Source: Azoarcus sp. DD4 (lineage in GTDB: Bacteria; Pseudomonadota; Gammaproteobacteria; Burkholderiales; Rhodocyclaceae). From it: a stretch of DNA of 64,000 nucleotides. The stretch covers positions 5,146,001-5,210,000 of the forward strand of contig NZ_CP022958.1 in NCBI RefSeq assembly GCF_006496635.1, given 5' to 3'. A program made the position numbers and the translations under genes. Each line of letters opens with the position of its first letter. Position 1 is the first letter of the stretch. The notes under the pieces were generated by a model. The model had not been told where the DNA came from and searched no databases. It was given only the letters and a program-made list of their open reading frames with translations. This document shows positions 17,613-25,288 of this stretch, in pieces.

Positions 17613-19307
17613 TCAGGACTCGACCGGCGTCAGCGCACGGAACATCGCACAGCGGTCGAAGGCGGCCATGTCGGGCGGCACCGCCTTGCGGCTGCAGTAC
17701 TTCGCCACCAGCTTGGCCAGGCCCTTGATGTCGCGCCCGGAAGCCTGCGGGTAGCGCGCCACCAGCCGGGCGATGATGCCGTCGTCGAGCGCGAGCGCGA
17801 ACTGCCCCGCCATCACCTTCCAGATGCGCGCGCGCGCCTCGGCGTCCGGCTGCTCGTAGCGGATCAGCGCGATGCAGCGCGAGACGATGGCCTCGTCGAT
17901 GTCGTCCACCCGGTTGGTGGTGAGGAAGAGCAGGCCGTTGAAGTACTCCAGCACGCGCAGGAACACGCCCACCACCGCATTCATCGAGATGTTGTCGTCG
18001 CGGCGCTTGATATACACGTCGGCCTCGTCGATCAGCATGATCGCGCCCCAGCGCTGGGCGCGCGTCAGCACTTCCTTCAGCGCGGTTTCCATCGCCGCGA
18101 CGTTGAGGCCGAGCTGGCCGGAATGCACCCGGTACAGCGGCCGCCGGATGATCTCGGAATAGACCTCGGCGGTCAGCGTCTTGCCCACCCCCGGAGGCCC
18201 GGCGCACAGCACCGTGGTGCCGCCCGACTTGCCGGCGACGATGTCGTCCATCAGCACGTCCATCTCGGCGGTGAGGATGTCGATCAGGTCGGTCTGCTCC
18301 TCCGGCAGGATCAGCTTCTGTTTCAGCGCCGGGCTGTACTCGTAGGGTTCGAGATCATCGACGTGCACCCACACGTAGTGATGCAGGTCGAGGTGGAACA
18401 TCAGGATGTAGAAGTGCACCGGCAGCTGGGTGAACATGCCCTTGGGCAGCTTCTCCTGGATGGCCTGCACCTCGGCCTCGACCTTGAAGTCGCCGTTCTT
18501 GGACGCGCGCCGCAGGTAGCGTTCGAGGATGTCGCCCGGGGTGTCCAGCGTCAGCACGCGGTCGGCGAGGATGCTCTCGTCGTTCACCAGGCGGGCCTTG
18601 CCGCCACCCGAGGACAGCACGATCACGTCCTTGCGCGACCAGTCGGTGTCGCGGTGGGTCGCGGTGGGGTTCTCGGCGTAGTAGCCAACGCCGCTGCCGG
18701 AGAACTGCTCGCCGCAGCGCGCACGCCAGTCGAAGTAGCGGGCGGCGGCTTCATCGTAGGCGGCGATCAGCGCCGGCGTCTCGCGCACGAAGCCCTTGGT
18801 GGCGAAGATCTCCGAGATCGTGCGCCCCGGGATGTCGCTCGGGTTGATGCGGATGTTGGCGGTGGCGAGCTTGGCCTTGGCGTTGGACTTCAGTTCCACC
18901 AGCACCTTGGCGCTTTCCTCGCCGCCCGGCGGCGTGTAGTCGATGCGCGTCACCGCCCAGGCCAGCGGCTTGCCGGTGAGCGCCGCGGTGAACAGCCAGC
19001 CTCGGATGGCACCGGCGGCGAGGTAGCGGATCACCTCCGGCACCACCCTTTCGAGATCGTCGTCCTCGAAGCGGTAGCCCTCGTCGTTGAAGGCCTGCTG
19101 CAGGGTTTCCAGCTGGGCGGCGCGGGCGCGCTGGGTGGGGCCGCCGGCGCCGTAGAGATCGCCGAGGAAGCGCACCTCGGCATGCTCGAGCTGGGCGAAA
19201 GGCACCTCGGCCCGGCTGCCCAGGCGCAACTGATCCTGCAGCCAGGCCAGGCGCGGAAAGGCCTTGACCATGGCCTCGACGTGATTGCGTTCGATTTGCA
19301 GCTTCAC
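17613..19307 (-). CDS. AAA+ ATPase of unknown function
   Basis: A protein of about 564 residues. The C-terminal half is a AAA+ module: Walker A CAGPPGVGKTLTAEVYS, Walker B AIMLIDEADVYIKRR, sensor-1 region LLFLTTNRVDDIDEAIVSRC. The N-terminal half (about 300 residues) is acidic/hydrophilic and not recognised. GTG at 19307 is preferred, since GGAGG lies 5 bp upstream; GTG 19319 is an alternative. It is oriented against the surrounding hup genes and thus splits hupSLC from hupDFGHIJK. Substrate and partners are unknown; a remodelling role is inferred from the fold. Confidence 0.75.
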   Translation of the reverse strand: MKLQIERNHVEAMVKAFPRLAWLQDQLRLGSRAEVPFAQLEHAEVRFLGDLYGAGGPTQRARAAQLETLQQAFNDEGYRFEDDDLERVVPEVIRYLAAGAIRGWLFTAALTGKPLAWAVTRIDYTPPGGEESAKVLVELKSNAKAKLATANIRINPSDIPGRTISEIFATKGFVRETPALIAAYDEAAARYFDWRARCGEQFSGSGVGYYAENPTATHRDTDWSRKDVIVLSSGGGKARLVNDESILADRVLTLDTPGDILERYLRRASKNGDFKVEAEVQAIQEKLPKGMFTQLPVHFYILMFHLDLHHYVWVHVDDLEPYEYSPALKQKLILPEEQTDLIDILTAEMDVLMDDIVAGKSGGTTVLCAGPPGVGKTLTAEVYSEIIRRPLYRVHSGQLGLNVAAMETALKEVLTRAQRWGAIMLIDEADVYIKRRDDNISMNAVVGVFLRVLEYFNGLLFLTTNRVDDIDEAIVSRCIALIRYEQPDAEARARIWKVMAGQFALALDDGIIARLVARYPQASGRDIKGLAKLVAKYCSRKAVPPDMAAFDRCAMFRALTPVES

Positions 19308-19749
19308 CGCTTCCTCCACATCGTCGGGGAACGCCGGAACGGCGCGATTTCCGCAATGCAGCAGATTTGGTGCCAGGCTGCGCAGGGTCGAACGCGGTCA
19401 ATGAATCCTGTGCTTTATCAGATCCTTAGTAATTTTCGATGGCGAACCCGGGGCGGACTTGTCGCAAGCCGTACAGCCGGCTTGCGCGATTCACGCCAAT
19501 GTCCTGCCACCCGCGCCTCCGGGACGAACGCCGCGGCACCACAGCGCCGCAGCGCAGCCCCACGGCCGCGGTGGAAATCAACTTTCCAGCGGCAAACGGA
19601 AATCATCCGCTGCCCAGCCACCTCTATTGCTTTCGGCAAAGCGCATCCAGCGCCAAAGCACTGATACGACACAGCCCGGGAAAGACCGCCGGCGACTGGC
19701 ACGCTATCTGCTGCTGTTACGCGGTCCGTAACACCTTTCCCGCCACGCC
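19308..19749. other. Intergenic stretch upstream of hupD
   Basis: 442 bp between the divergent AAA+ gene and hupD. Frames here are short and lack recognisable domains. The region must contain promoters for both genes; a sigma-54-like element at 19697-19712 is annotated separately. The composition at 19400-19440 is more AT-rich than its surroundings. Confidence 0.5.
19697..19712 (+). promoter_or_regulatory. Second sigma-54-like promoter, upstream of hupD
   Basis: TGGCACG-CTAT-CTGCT fits the -24/-12 consensus TGGCACG-N4-TTGCW with one mismatch (C for T at the first base of the -12 element). The spacing is exact and it lies 37 bp before the hupD ATG. It would allow HoxA to drive the hupD to hyp genes separately from hupSLC, which are cut off by the reverse-oriented AAA+ gene. 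Confidence 0.6.
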
Positions 19750-20364
19750 ATGACCTCCTCCTCCGACTCCGCACTCGTCCTCGGCATCGGCAACCTGCTC
19801 TGGGCCGACGAGGGTTTCGGCGTGCGCTGCGTCGAGGCCTTCGATGCCGCCTGGGCGGTCCCGCCGCAGGTCACCGTGATGGACGGCGGCACCCAGGGCC
19901 TCTACCTGCTGCCCTATGTCACCGCCGCACGCCGGCTGATCGTGTTCGACGCGGTCGATTACGGCCTCGAACCGGGCAGCCTGCGCCTGGTGGAAGACGA
20001 CGAGGTGCCCCGCTTCATGGGCGCCAAGAAGATGAGCCTGCACCAGACCGGCTTCCAGGAAGTGATCGCCTCCGCCGCCCTGCTCGGCCAGTGCCCGCAA
20101 TCCATGCTGCTGATCGGCGTGCAGCCGGTCGAACTGGAAGATTTCGGCGGCAGCCTGCGTCCGGTAGTGCGCGCGCGGGTGGGCGAAGCAGTGGCAATCG
20201 CCGCCGAACGCCTGCGCCAATGGGGCTTTGCGCTGGCGCCGCGCAGCGCCAGCGGCGGCGGCCTCACCGACGCCGCGCTGGAACTCGCCCGTTACGAAGA
20301 CGGCCGTCCGTCCGAGGAACTCGCCTGCCGCATCGGCGACGTCCGCTTCATGCCGGAGCGCTAG
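19750..20364 (+). CDS. hupD: Hydrogenase maturation endopeptidase
   Basis: A 204-residue nickel-sensing protease of the HyaD/HybD family that trims the C-terminal extension of HupL after NiFe insertion. It has GIGNLLWADEGFGVR with the first metal-ligand Glu, VFDAVDYGLEPG with the Asp ligand and MSLHQTGFQE with the His ligand. It is two bases ahead of the next gene and the first of an uninterrupted maturation operon running to hypE and hoxA. Confidence 0.95.
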   Translation: MTSSSDSALVLGIGNLLWADEGFGVRCVEAFDAAWAVPPQVTVMDGGTQGLYLLPYVTAARRLIVFDAVDYGLEPGSLRLVEDDEVPRFMGAKKMSLHQTGFQEVIASAALLGQCPQSMLLIGVQPVELEDFGGSLRPVVRARVGEAVAIAAERLRQWGFALAPRSASGGGLTDAALELARYEDGRPSEELACRIGDVRFMPER

Positions 20365-20366
20365 CC

Positions 20367-20678
20367 ATGTGCGTCGGCATCCCCGTTCAGGTCGTGCGCA
20401 GCGAAGACAGCCGTGCGCTGTGCCGCGACCGCAACGGTAGCGAGGTCTGGATCGACCTGCTGCTGGTCGGCGCGCAGCCGCCGGGCACCTGGCTGATGAG
20501 CTTTCTCGGCGCCGCCCGCGAGGTGATCGACGCCGACAGCGCGCGCCAGTCGCTGGCTGCGCTGGCTGCGCTCGATGCGCTGATGGCGGGAGAAACGCCC
20601 GATCTCGACGCCGCCTTCGCCGACCTGGTGAACCGCGAACCCGAACTCCCCGATTTCCTCAAGGCGCAAAAAACATGA
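20367..20678 (+). CDS. hupF: HypC-family chaperone specific to the uptake hydrogenase (HupF/HoxL)
   Basis: A 103-residue member of the HypC family, starting MCVGIP; the N-terminal Cys2 is the residue that binds the Fe(CN)2CO intermediate and the large-subunit precursor. Compared with the general HypC at 27665 it is longer, with an extra Ala/Leu-rich helical tail (SLAALAALDALMAGE). It starts 2 bp after hupD and overlaps hupG (ATGA at 20675). Confidence 0.9.
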   Translation: MCVGIPVQVVRSEDSRALCRDRNGSEVWIDLLLVGAQPPGTWLMSFLGAAREVIDADSARQSLAALAALDALMAGETPDLDAAFADLVNREPELPDFLKAQKT

Positions 20679-21139
20679 CGACCGCCACGGCCCTGGAGCA
20701 GGGCATGCAACGCCTGGTGGAGCGCGACGGCTTCCGCCGCGTTACCACCGACACCCTGGTCGACTTCGCCAGGGCCGCCGACATCGGCGTGCTGCTGCTC
20801 ACCGACGACCCGGTGCGCTGCCCCGAAGCCTGGGACATGCTGGTGGTGCTGCCGGAAGTGCTGAAGTCGGTGCCCGGCCTGCGCGCCGGCGTCGCCGCGC
20901 CGGACGCGAGCCGCGACATCGCCGCGACCTTCGGCATCAGCCGCTACCCGGCACTGCTCTTCCTGCGCGGCGACGACAATGCCGGCGGCAACCACGACTA
21001 CGTCGGTGCCATCGAGGGCATGCGCGACTGGCAACCGCTGGTCGAAGCCGTTGCCGCCATGCGCCATGCGCCCGCCGGCCGCCGGCCCGGCATCGGCATC
21101 CCGGTGCGCGGCACCGGCGCCTCCTCCACCTGCCACTGA
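20675..21139 (+). CDS. hupG: HyaE/HupG-family hydrogenase assembly protein
   Basis: A 154-residue thioredoxin-fold protein without the redox CxxC (HyaE/HoxO family), which guards the Tat-bound small-subunit precursor before export. Features are TALEQGMQRLVERDGFRRV, a strand-turn VLLLTDDPVRCPEAWDMLVVLPEVLKS and IAATFGISRYPALLFLRG with the cis-Pro typical of thioredoxin folds. It overlaps hupF by 4 bp. Confidence 0.9.
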   Translation: MTTATALEQGMQRLVERDGFRRVTTDTLVDFARAADIGVLLLTDDPVRCPEAWDMLVVLPEVLKSVPGLRAGVAAPDASRDIAATFGISRYPALLFLRGDDNAGGNHDYVGAIEGMRDWQPLVEAVAAMRHAPAGRRPGIGIPVRGTGASSTCH

Positions 21140-21152
21140 CCCGGAGCCGCGC

Positions 21153-22025
21153 ATGAAAGCCTGGTCCGCCAACGCCTTCCCCATTCCCGTCGTCGCCGTC
21201 GGCGCCGGCTCGCAGCCCGCCGAGGACGAGGATTTCGACTACCTGCCCATGCCCAGCGGCATGGACACCTTCGCGCCGCCGCGCCTGCCCGACCAGATCG
21301 ACCCCGCCGCCCGCGCCACCGCGGTCGCCACGCTCGAAGGCCTGCTGGCCGCGATGCGGGCCTGGTCCTTCGGCAGCGCCGGTCATCCGGTCGTCGACCT
21401 CGGCGGGCTCGACAGCACCAGCCTGGCCCTGATCAACGACGCGCTCGGCCAGGGCGAGGTCAGCGCGCGGGTGGACGGCAGTCCCGCCCTGCGCATCCAG
21501 GAAACCGTGTTCGCCGGCATCTGGCGGGTGATCGAAACCGACGCCGCCGGTCGCCGCCTGGCCGACCGCATCGAGGCCTGTGCGATGCCGGCCGAAGTCG
21601 CCGCCCGCAGCCGCGCCGCCGCCCGCGCCGCGCTGACGCCCCCGCCGCCGCCCGTCGGCGTGATGAACGCGCCGGCGGTGCTGGCCGAGCTGCTGCACGC
21701 GGTGGACAAGCACCGCGCCGGCAGCGCCGCCCACATCGTCAACCTCACCCTGCTGCCGATGAACCCGGCCGACCTCACCTGGCTGGTCGAGGTGCTCGGC
21801 GTCGGCCCCACGGTGATCCTGTCGCGCGGTTACGGCAATTGCCGCATCACCGCCACCGCGCTCGCCAACACCTGGTGGGTGCAGTATTTCAACAGCGCCG
21901 ACACGCTCATCCTCAACACCATCGAAGTCACCGCCCTGCCCGACGTGGCCCCGGCAGCGGCCGACGACTTCGCCGACAGCATCGCGCGGCTGGCCGAATG
22001 GACCGCGGCACTGTGCGAGGCGTGA
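21153..22025 (+). CDS. hupH: HyaF/HupH-family hydrogenase assembly protein
   Basis: A 290-residue member of the HupH/HoxQ/HyaF family needed for O2-tolerant hydrogenase maturation, thought to act with HupG on the small subunit. It carries the family hallmarks AFPIPVVAVGAGSQPAEDEDFDYLPMPSGMDTF near the N-terminus, a central IQETVFAGIWRV and a C-terminal ILSRGYGNCRITATALANTWWVQYFNSADTLILNTIEV. The ATG at 21153 was chosen because the conserved N-terminus starts there. Confidence 0.9.
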   Translation: MKAWSANAFPIPVVAVGAGSQPAEDEDFDYLPMPSGMDTFAPPRLPDQIDPAARATAVATLEGLLAAMRAWSFGSAGHPVVDLGGLDSTSLALINDALGQGEVSARVDGSPALRIQETVFAGIWRVIETDAAGRRLADRIEACAMPAEVAARSRAAARAALTPPPPPVGVMNAPAVLAELLHAVDKHRAGSAAHIVNLTLLPMNPADLTWLVEVLGVGPTVILSRGYGNCRITATALANTWWVQYFNSADTLILNTIEVTALPDVAPAAADDFADSIARLAEWTAALCEA

Positions 22026-22071
22026 GCCCCGCGCTATCCTTTAAGACATAAACCGACCGAGGCAGCCCGTC

Positions 22072-22287
22072 ATGTTCGAAGGCTCCTACCTGGGCAACGA
22101 CGCCCAGCTCGATCCCGCCGCACGGCTGGAGTGCGGCATCTGCTGGTGGGTCTACGATCCCGCCGCGGGTGACGAGTTCGGCCAGGTGCCGCCAGCCACG
22201 CCCTTCGCGGCGCTGCCGGCGCACTGGCACTGCCCCAACTGCGACGCGCCCCGCCACAAGTTCATGGTGCTCGCCGACGACCGATGA
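22072..22287 (+). CDS. hupI: Rubredoxin of the hydrogenase operon
   Basis: A 71-residue rubredoxin with two CxxC knuckles, LECGICWWVYDPAAGDE and WHCPNCDAPRHKFM, binding a single Fe(Cys)4 centre. In O2-tolerant hydrogenase loci this protein (HupI/HoxR) is needed for building the special proximal cluster under air. It overlaps hupJ by four bases (ATGA at 22284). Confidence 0.95.
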   Translation: MFEGSYLGNDAQLDPAARLECGICWWVYDPAAGDEFGQVPPATPFAALPAHWHCPNCDAPRHKFMVLADDR

Positions 22288-22859
22288 ACCACGCCACGGC
22301 CACCGCGCCCCGCCCCTTCGCCCCCGCCCTGCCGCCCGCCGACCGGGTCGCGGCCTTGCACGACTGCTTCGCCGCCATCGCCGCCACCCGCATGGCCGGC
22401 CTGCCGCTGTGCAATCCGGCGCTGGCGGTGGCAGTGCCGGCGATGCAGGTCTGGGAAGGCGAATGGCTGGGCGTACTGGTGACGCCGTGGGCGATCAGCC
22501 TGGTCTTGCTGCCCGGCCCCGGCGGACGCTTCCGCGAGATCGGCGTGGGCGAGTCGCAGGAATGGGCCTTCCCGTCCGGCACCTATGAATTCCTCGGCAA
22601 CCGGGAAGAAGGGCTCGGCGCCTACCAGAGCTGTTCGCTGGCCTCGCCGGTGTTCGAGTTCGCCAGTCAGGACGAGGCCGACGCCTTTGCGCGCGCCGCA
22701 CTCGCCGCCCTGCTGGAAGCGGACGCCGGGCGCCTCGCCGCCCAGGGCCGCGAGGATCGCGAGGCAGCCCGTCTCGAAGGCCGGCCCACCCCGGCGCCCG
22801 CCCCGCAACCGCTGTCCCGCCGCGCCTTCCTGCGCGGTGCGCTGTTCGGCGCGCGCTGA
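22284..22859 (+). CDS. hupJ: HybE-family hydrogenase assembly chaperone (HupJ/HoxT)
   Basis: A 191-residue protein whose core (residues about 20-150) is the [NiFe]-hydrogenase HybE chaperone domain: RMAGLPLCNPALAVAVPAMQVWEGEWLGVLVTPWAISLVLLPG and EWAFPSGTYEFLGNREEGLGAYQSCSLASPVFEF. An odd C-terminal tail, LSRRAFLRGALFGAR, looks like a Tat-motif mimic; HybE proteins bind Tat signals, so this tail may be relevant. The stop overlaps the hupK ATG at 22859 by one base. Confidence 0.9.
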   Translation: MNHATATAPRPFAPALPPADRVAALHDCFAAIAATRMAGLPLCNPALAVAVPAMQVWEGEWLGVLVTPWAISLVLLPGPGGRFREIGVGESQEWAFPSGTYEFLGNREEGLGAYQSCSLASPVFEFASQDEADAFARAALAALLEADAGRLAAQGREDREAARLEGRPTPAPAPQPLSRRAFLRGALFGAR

Positions 22860-23986
22860 TGGGTGCCGCCGCCGATCCCGCCCTGCTGCTGCACGCCACC
22901 CTCGACGGTGGCCAGGTCGGCCGCGTAGTCGCCGACAACCGCCGCCCGCAGGCGGCTCAACTGCTGGTAGGCCGCAGCCCGGCCGAAGCGGTGGCGCTGG
23001 TGCCGCGCCTGTTCGCCCTGTGCGGCTGCGCGCAAGGCACTGCCGCCCGGCTCGCCTGTGCGGCGGCGCTCGGCGAACCGGGCGCAGCGGACGCTGCCGC
23101 GACCGAACGCGAACTCGCCGCGGAGGCCGCCCACGAGCACTTGTGGCGCCTGCTGCTCGACTGGCCGCCGCTGTTCGGCCTGCAGCCGCGCCGCAACCGC
23201 TACGCCGAACTGCACCGCCGCCTGGTCCGGCCGCTCGATGCCGACAGCGCCTACGCGCTCGGCGGCGACCTGCTCGACCTGGTTGCGCGCGAACTGCTGG
23301 CCGGCTTCTTCCGCGCCCTGCGCGAACCGCGCAACCTGGCCGAATTCGTCGACCATGCGGCGGCCGGCGGCGACCTCGGCTCCATCCTCGCCGAGATGAT
23401 AGGCATCGGCGCCGCGGAAGCGCCGGCCGGCGGCGTCTGCCCGCTGCTGCCCGCGCTCACCGCCGCACAGTGGATCGAACACCTCGGCGGTCTGCCCGAC
23501 GCCGCATTCTGCCGCCAGCCGATGCTGGACGACGCCCCCGCCGAAACCGGCCCGCTGGCCCGCCACGCCGCCTCGCCGCTGGTCGCGCTGCTGCTCGGCC
23601 AAGGCCACCGCATCTCGGCCCGGCTGTTCGCCAAGGTGCTCGACGTCGCCGACTGCGGCAGCCGGCTGCGGCGCCCGCTCGCTGCCGAAGTGCCGGCGCT
23701 GGCCGATGCGGTCTCGCCGGCACCCGGCCTCGGCCTGGCCTGCGTCGAGACCGCCCGCGGCGTGCTGCTGCACGCGGTGCGTATCGAGAACGACCGCATC
23801 GCCGATTACGCGATCTGCGCCCCCACCGAATGGAATTTCCATCCCGGTGGTGCCTTCGTGCGCGAAGGCGGCGGCTGGCGCACGGCCTCGGCCGACACCG
23901 CCCGGCTGCGCCTGCAGGCACTGGCCCTGGCGCTCGACCCCTGCGTCGGCTTCCGCGTCGAGCTGGAGGAAAGCACCCATGCATGA
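22859..23986 (+). CDS. hupK: HupK/HoxV hydrogenase assembly scaffold
   Basis: A 375-residue protein related to the hydrogenase large subunit and used as a scaffold for transfer of the Fe(CN)2CO unit. It keeps degenerate versions of the two metal motifs: CGC (C55, C57) where HupL has CGVC, and DPC (D360-C362) near the C-terminus where HupL has DPCLAC. It lacks the cleavable tail. It overlaps hypA by 8 bp. Confidence 0.85.
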   Translation: MGAAADPALLLHATLDGGQVGRVVADNRRPQAAQLLVGRSPAEAVALVPRLFALCGCAQGTAARLACAAALGEPGAADAAATERELAAEAAHEHLWRLLLDWPPLFGLQPRRNRYAELHRRLVRPLDADSAYALGGDLLDLVARELLAGFFRALREPRNLAEFVDHAAAGGDLGSILAEMIGIGAAEAPAGGVCPLLPALTAAQWIEHLGGLPDAAFCRQPMLDDAPAETGPLARHAASPLVALLLGQGHRISARLFAKVLDVADCGSRLRRPLAAEVPALADAVSPAPGLGLACVETARGVLLHAVRIENDRIADYAICAPTEWNFHPGGAFVREGGGWRTASADTARLRLQALALALDPCVGFRVELEESTHA

Positions 23987-24338
23987 GATGTCGCTCGCCG
24001 AAGGCATACGCAGCATCGTCGAGGACGCCGCGCGCGAACACCGCGCCGGCCGGGTCGACAAGGTGGTGCTGGAAATCGGCGAGCTGGCCGCGGTGGAGGT
24101 CGAAGCGCTGCGCTTCTGCCTCGACGTGGTCCTGAAGGACAGCGTGGCCGACGGCGCCGGCATCGACATCGAGACGGTGCCCGGCACCGGCTGGTGCATG
24201 CAGTGCGCCGCCACCGTGCCGATCGCGCAGCGCTACGACGCCTGCCCGCAGTGCGGCAGCTACCAGGTGCAGCCGACCGGCGGCACCGAGATGCGCGTGA
24301 AGGAACTGGCGCTGGCCGACGACCGGCCCGCGCCCTGA
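23979..24338 (+). CDS. hypA: HypA nickel chaperone
   Basis: A 119-residue Ni/Zn protein. It starts MHEMSLAEG, where His2 and the N-terminus bind Ni, and has a zinc site formed by WCMQCAA and CPQCGSYQ. It delivers nickel, with HypB, to the HupL precursor. The start overlaps the end of hupK and is fixed by the invariant MHE sequence. Confidence 0.95.
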   Translation: MHEMSLAEGIRSIVEDAAREHRAGRVDKVVLEIGELAAVEVEALRFCLDVVLKDSVADGAGIDIETVPGTGWCMQCAATVPIAQRYDACPQCGSYQVQPTGGTEMRVKELALADDRPAP

Positions 24339-24355
24339 CGAGGAGAAGGAACGAG

Positions 24356-25288
24356 ATGTGCACGGTCTGCGGCTGCGGCAGCGGCGAATTGCGATACAAC
24401 GGCCAGCCGGCCCGACGCGCCGGCACGGGCAAGCCCGCCGACGCCGCGGCCACCCGCGCCTTCCGCCCGCTGGACGCGGCCACGCCACCGCACGATCACC
24501 CGCAACACGACCACCACGCCCACCAGCCGGCCGCGAACGCCGGCGCGCTCGACTACGGCCAGGGCCCGGCCCACGCCCATGCTCCCGGCCTGTCGCAGCA
24601 GCAGATGGTGAAGATAGAACGCGACATCCTCGGCAAGAACGACGCGCTCGCCGCCGCCAACCGCCGCTGGCTGGCCGCGCGCGGCGTGTTCGCGCTCAAC
24701 CTCGTCTCCAGCCCCGGCTCGGGCAAGACCACGCTGCTGGTGAAGACCATAGAGCGCCTGGCCGGCCGCGTGCCAGTGGCGGTGATCGAGGGCGACCAGC
24801 AGACCGAGTTCGACGCCGAACGCATCCGCGCCACCGGCGCCCCGGCGCTGCAGATCAACACCGGCAAGGGCTGCCACCTCGACGCCCACATGGTGGGCGA
24901 GGCCTTCGCGCGCCTGCCCATCGCCGAACGCAGCCTGCTGCTGATCGAAAACGTCGGCAACCTCGTCTGCCCGGCCGCCTTCGACCTCGGCGAAGCGCAC
25001 AAGGTGGTCATCCTCTCGGTCACCGAGGGCGAGGACAAGCCGCTCAAGTACCCCGACATGTTCGCCGCCGCCGACCTGATGCTGCTCTCCAAGGTCGACC
25101 TGCTGCCCTACCTCAGTTTCGATGTCGACCGCGCCATCGCCTACGCCCGCCGCGTCAATCCGCGGCTGCAGGTGCTGCAGGTGTCGTCCACCACCGAACA
25201 CGGATTCGAAGACTGGCTGGGCTGGATACAGACCGGTCTCAACCACCAGGCCGGCGCGCCGGCCAGCCCCGCGGAGAGCCCATCATGA
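24356..25288 (+). CDS. hypB: HypB GTPase, nickel insertion
   Basis: A 310-residue GTPase. The N-terminal MCTVCGCG is the high-affinity Ni motif, followed by a His-rich linker (HDHPQHDHHAHQ) for Ni storage. The G-domain has SSPGSGKTTLL (P-loop), a Mg/Zn-site region (EGDQQTEFDAERIR), NTGKGCHLDAHM and LLSKVDLLPY. A strong GAGGAGAAGGA precedes the ATG at 24356; an in-frame upstream extension is rejected. It overlaps hypF by ATGA at 25285. Confidence 0.95.
   Translation: MCTVCGCGSGELRYNGQPARRAGTGKPADAAATRAFRPLDAATPPHDHPQHDHHAHQPAANAGALDYGQGPAHAHAPGLSQQQMVKIERDILGKNDALAAANRRWLAARGVFALNLVSSPGSGKTTLLVKTIERLAGRVPVAVIEGDQQTEFDAERIRATGAPALQINTGKGCHLDAHMVGEAFARLPIAERSLLLIENVGNLVCPAAFDLGEAHKVVILSVTEGEDKPLKYPDMFAAADLMLLSKVDLLPYLSFDVDRAIAYARRVNPRLQVLQVSSTTEHGFEDWLGWIQTGLNHQAGAPASPAESPS

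Noticed and set aside
19439..19731. Overlapping short frames upstream of hupD
   Set aside because: About 90-100 codons each, in competing frames, no ribosome-binding site or domain; the region reads better as a promoter spacer.
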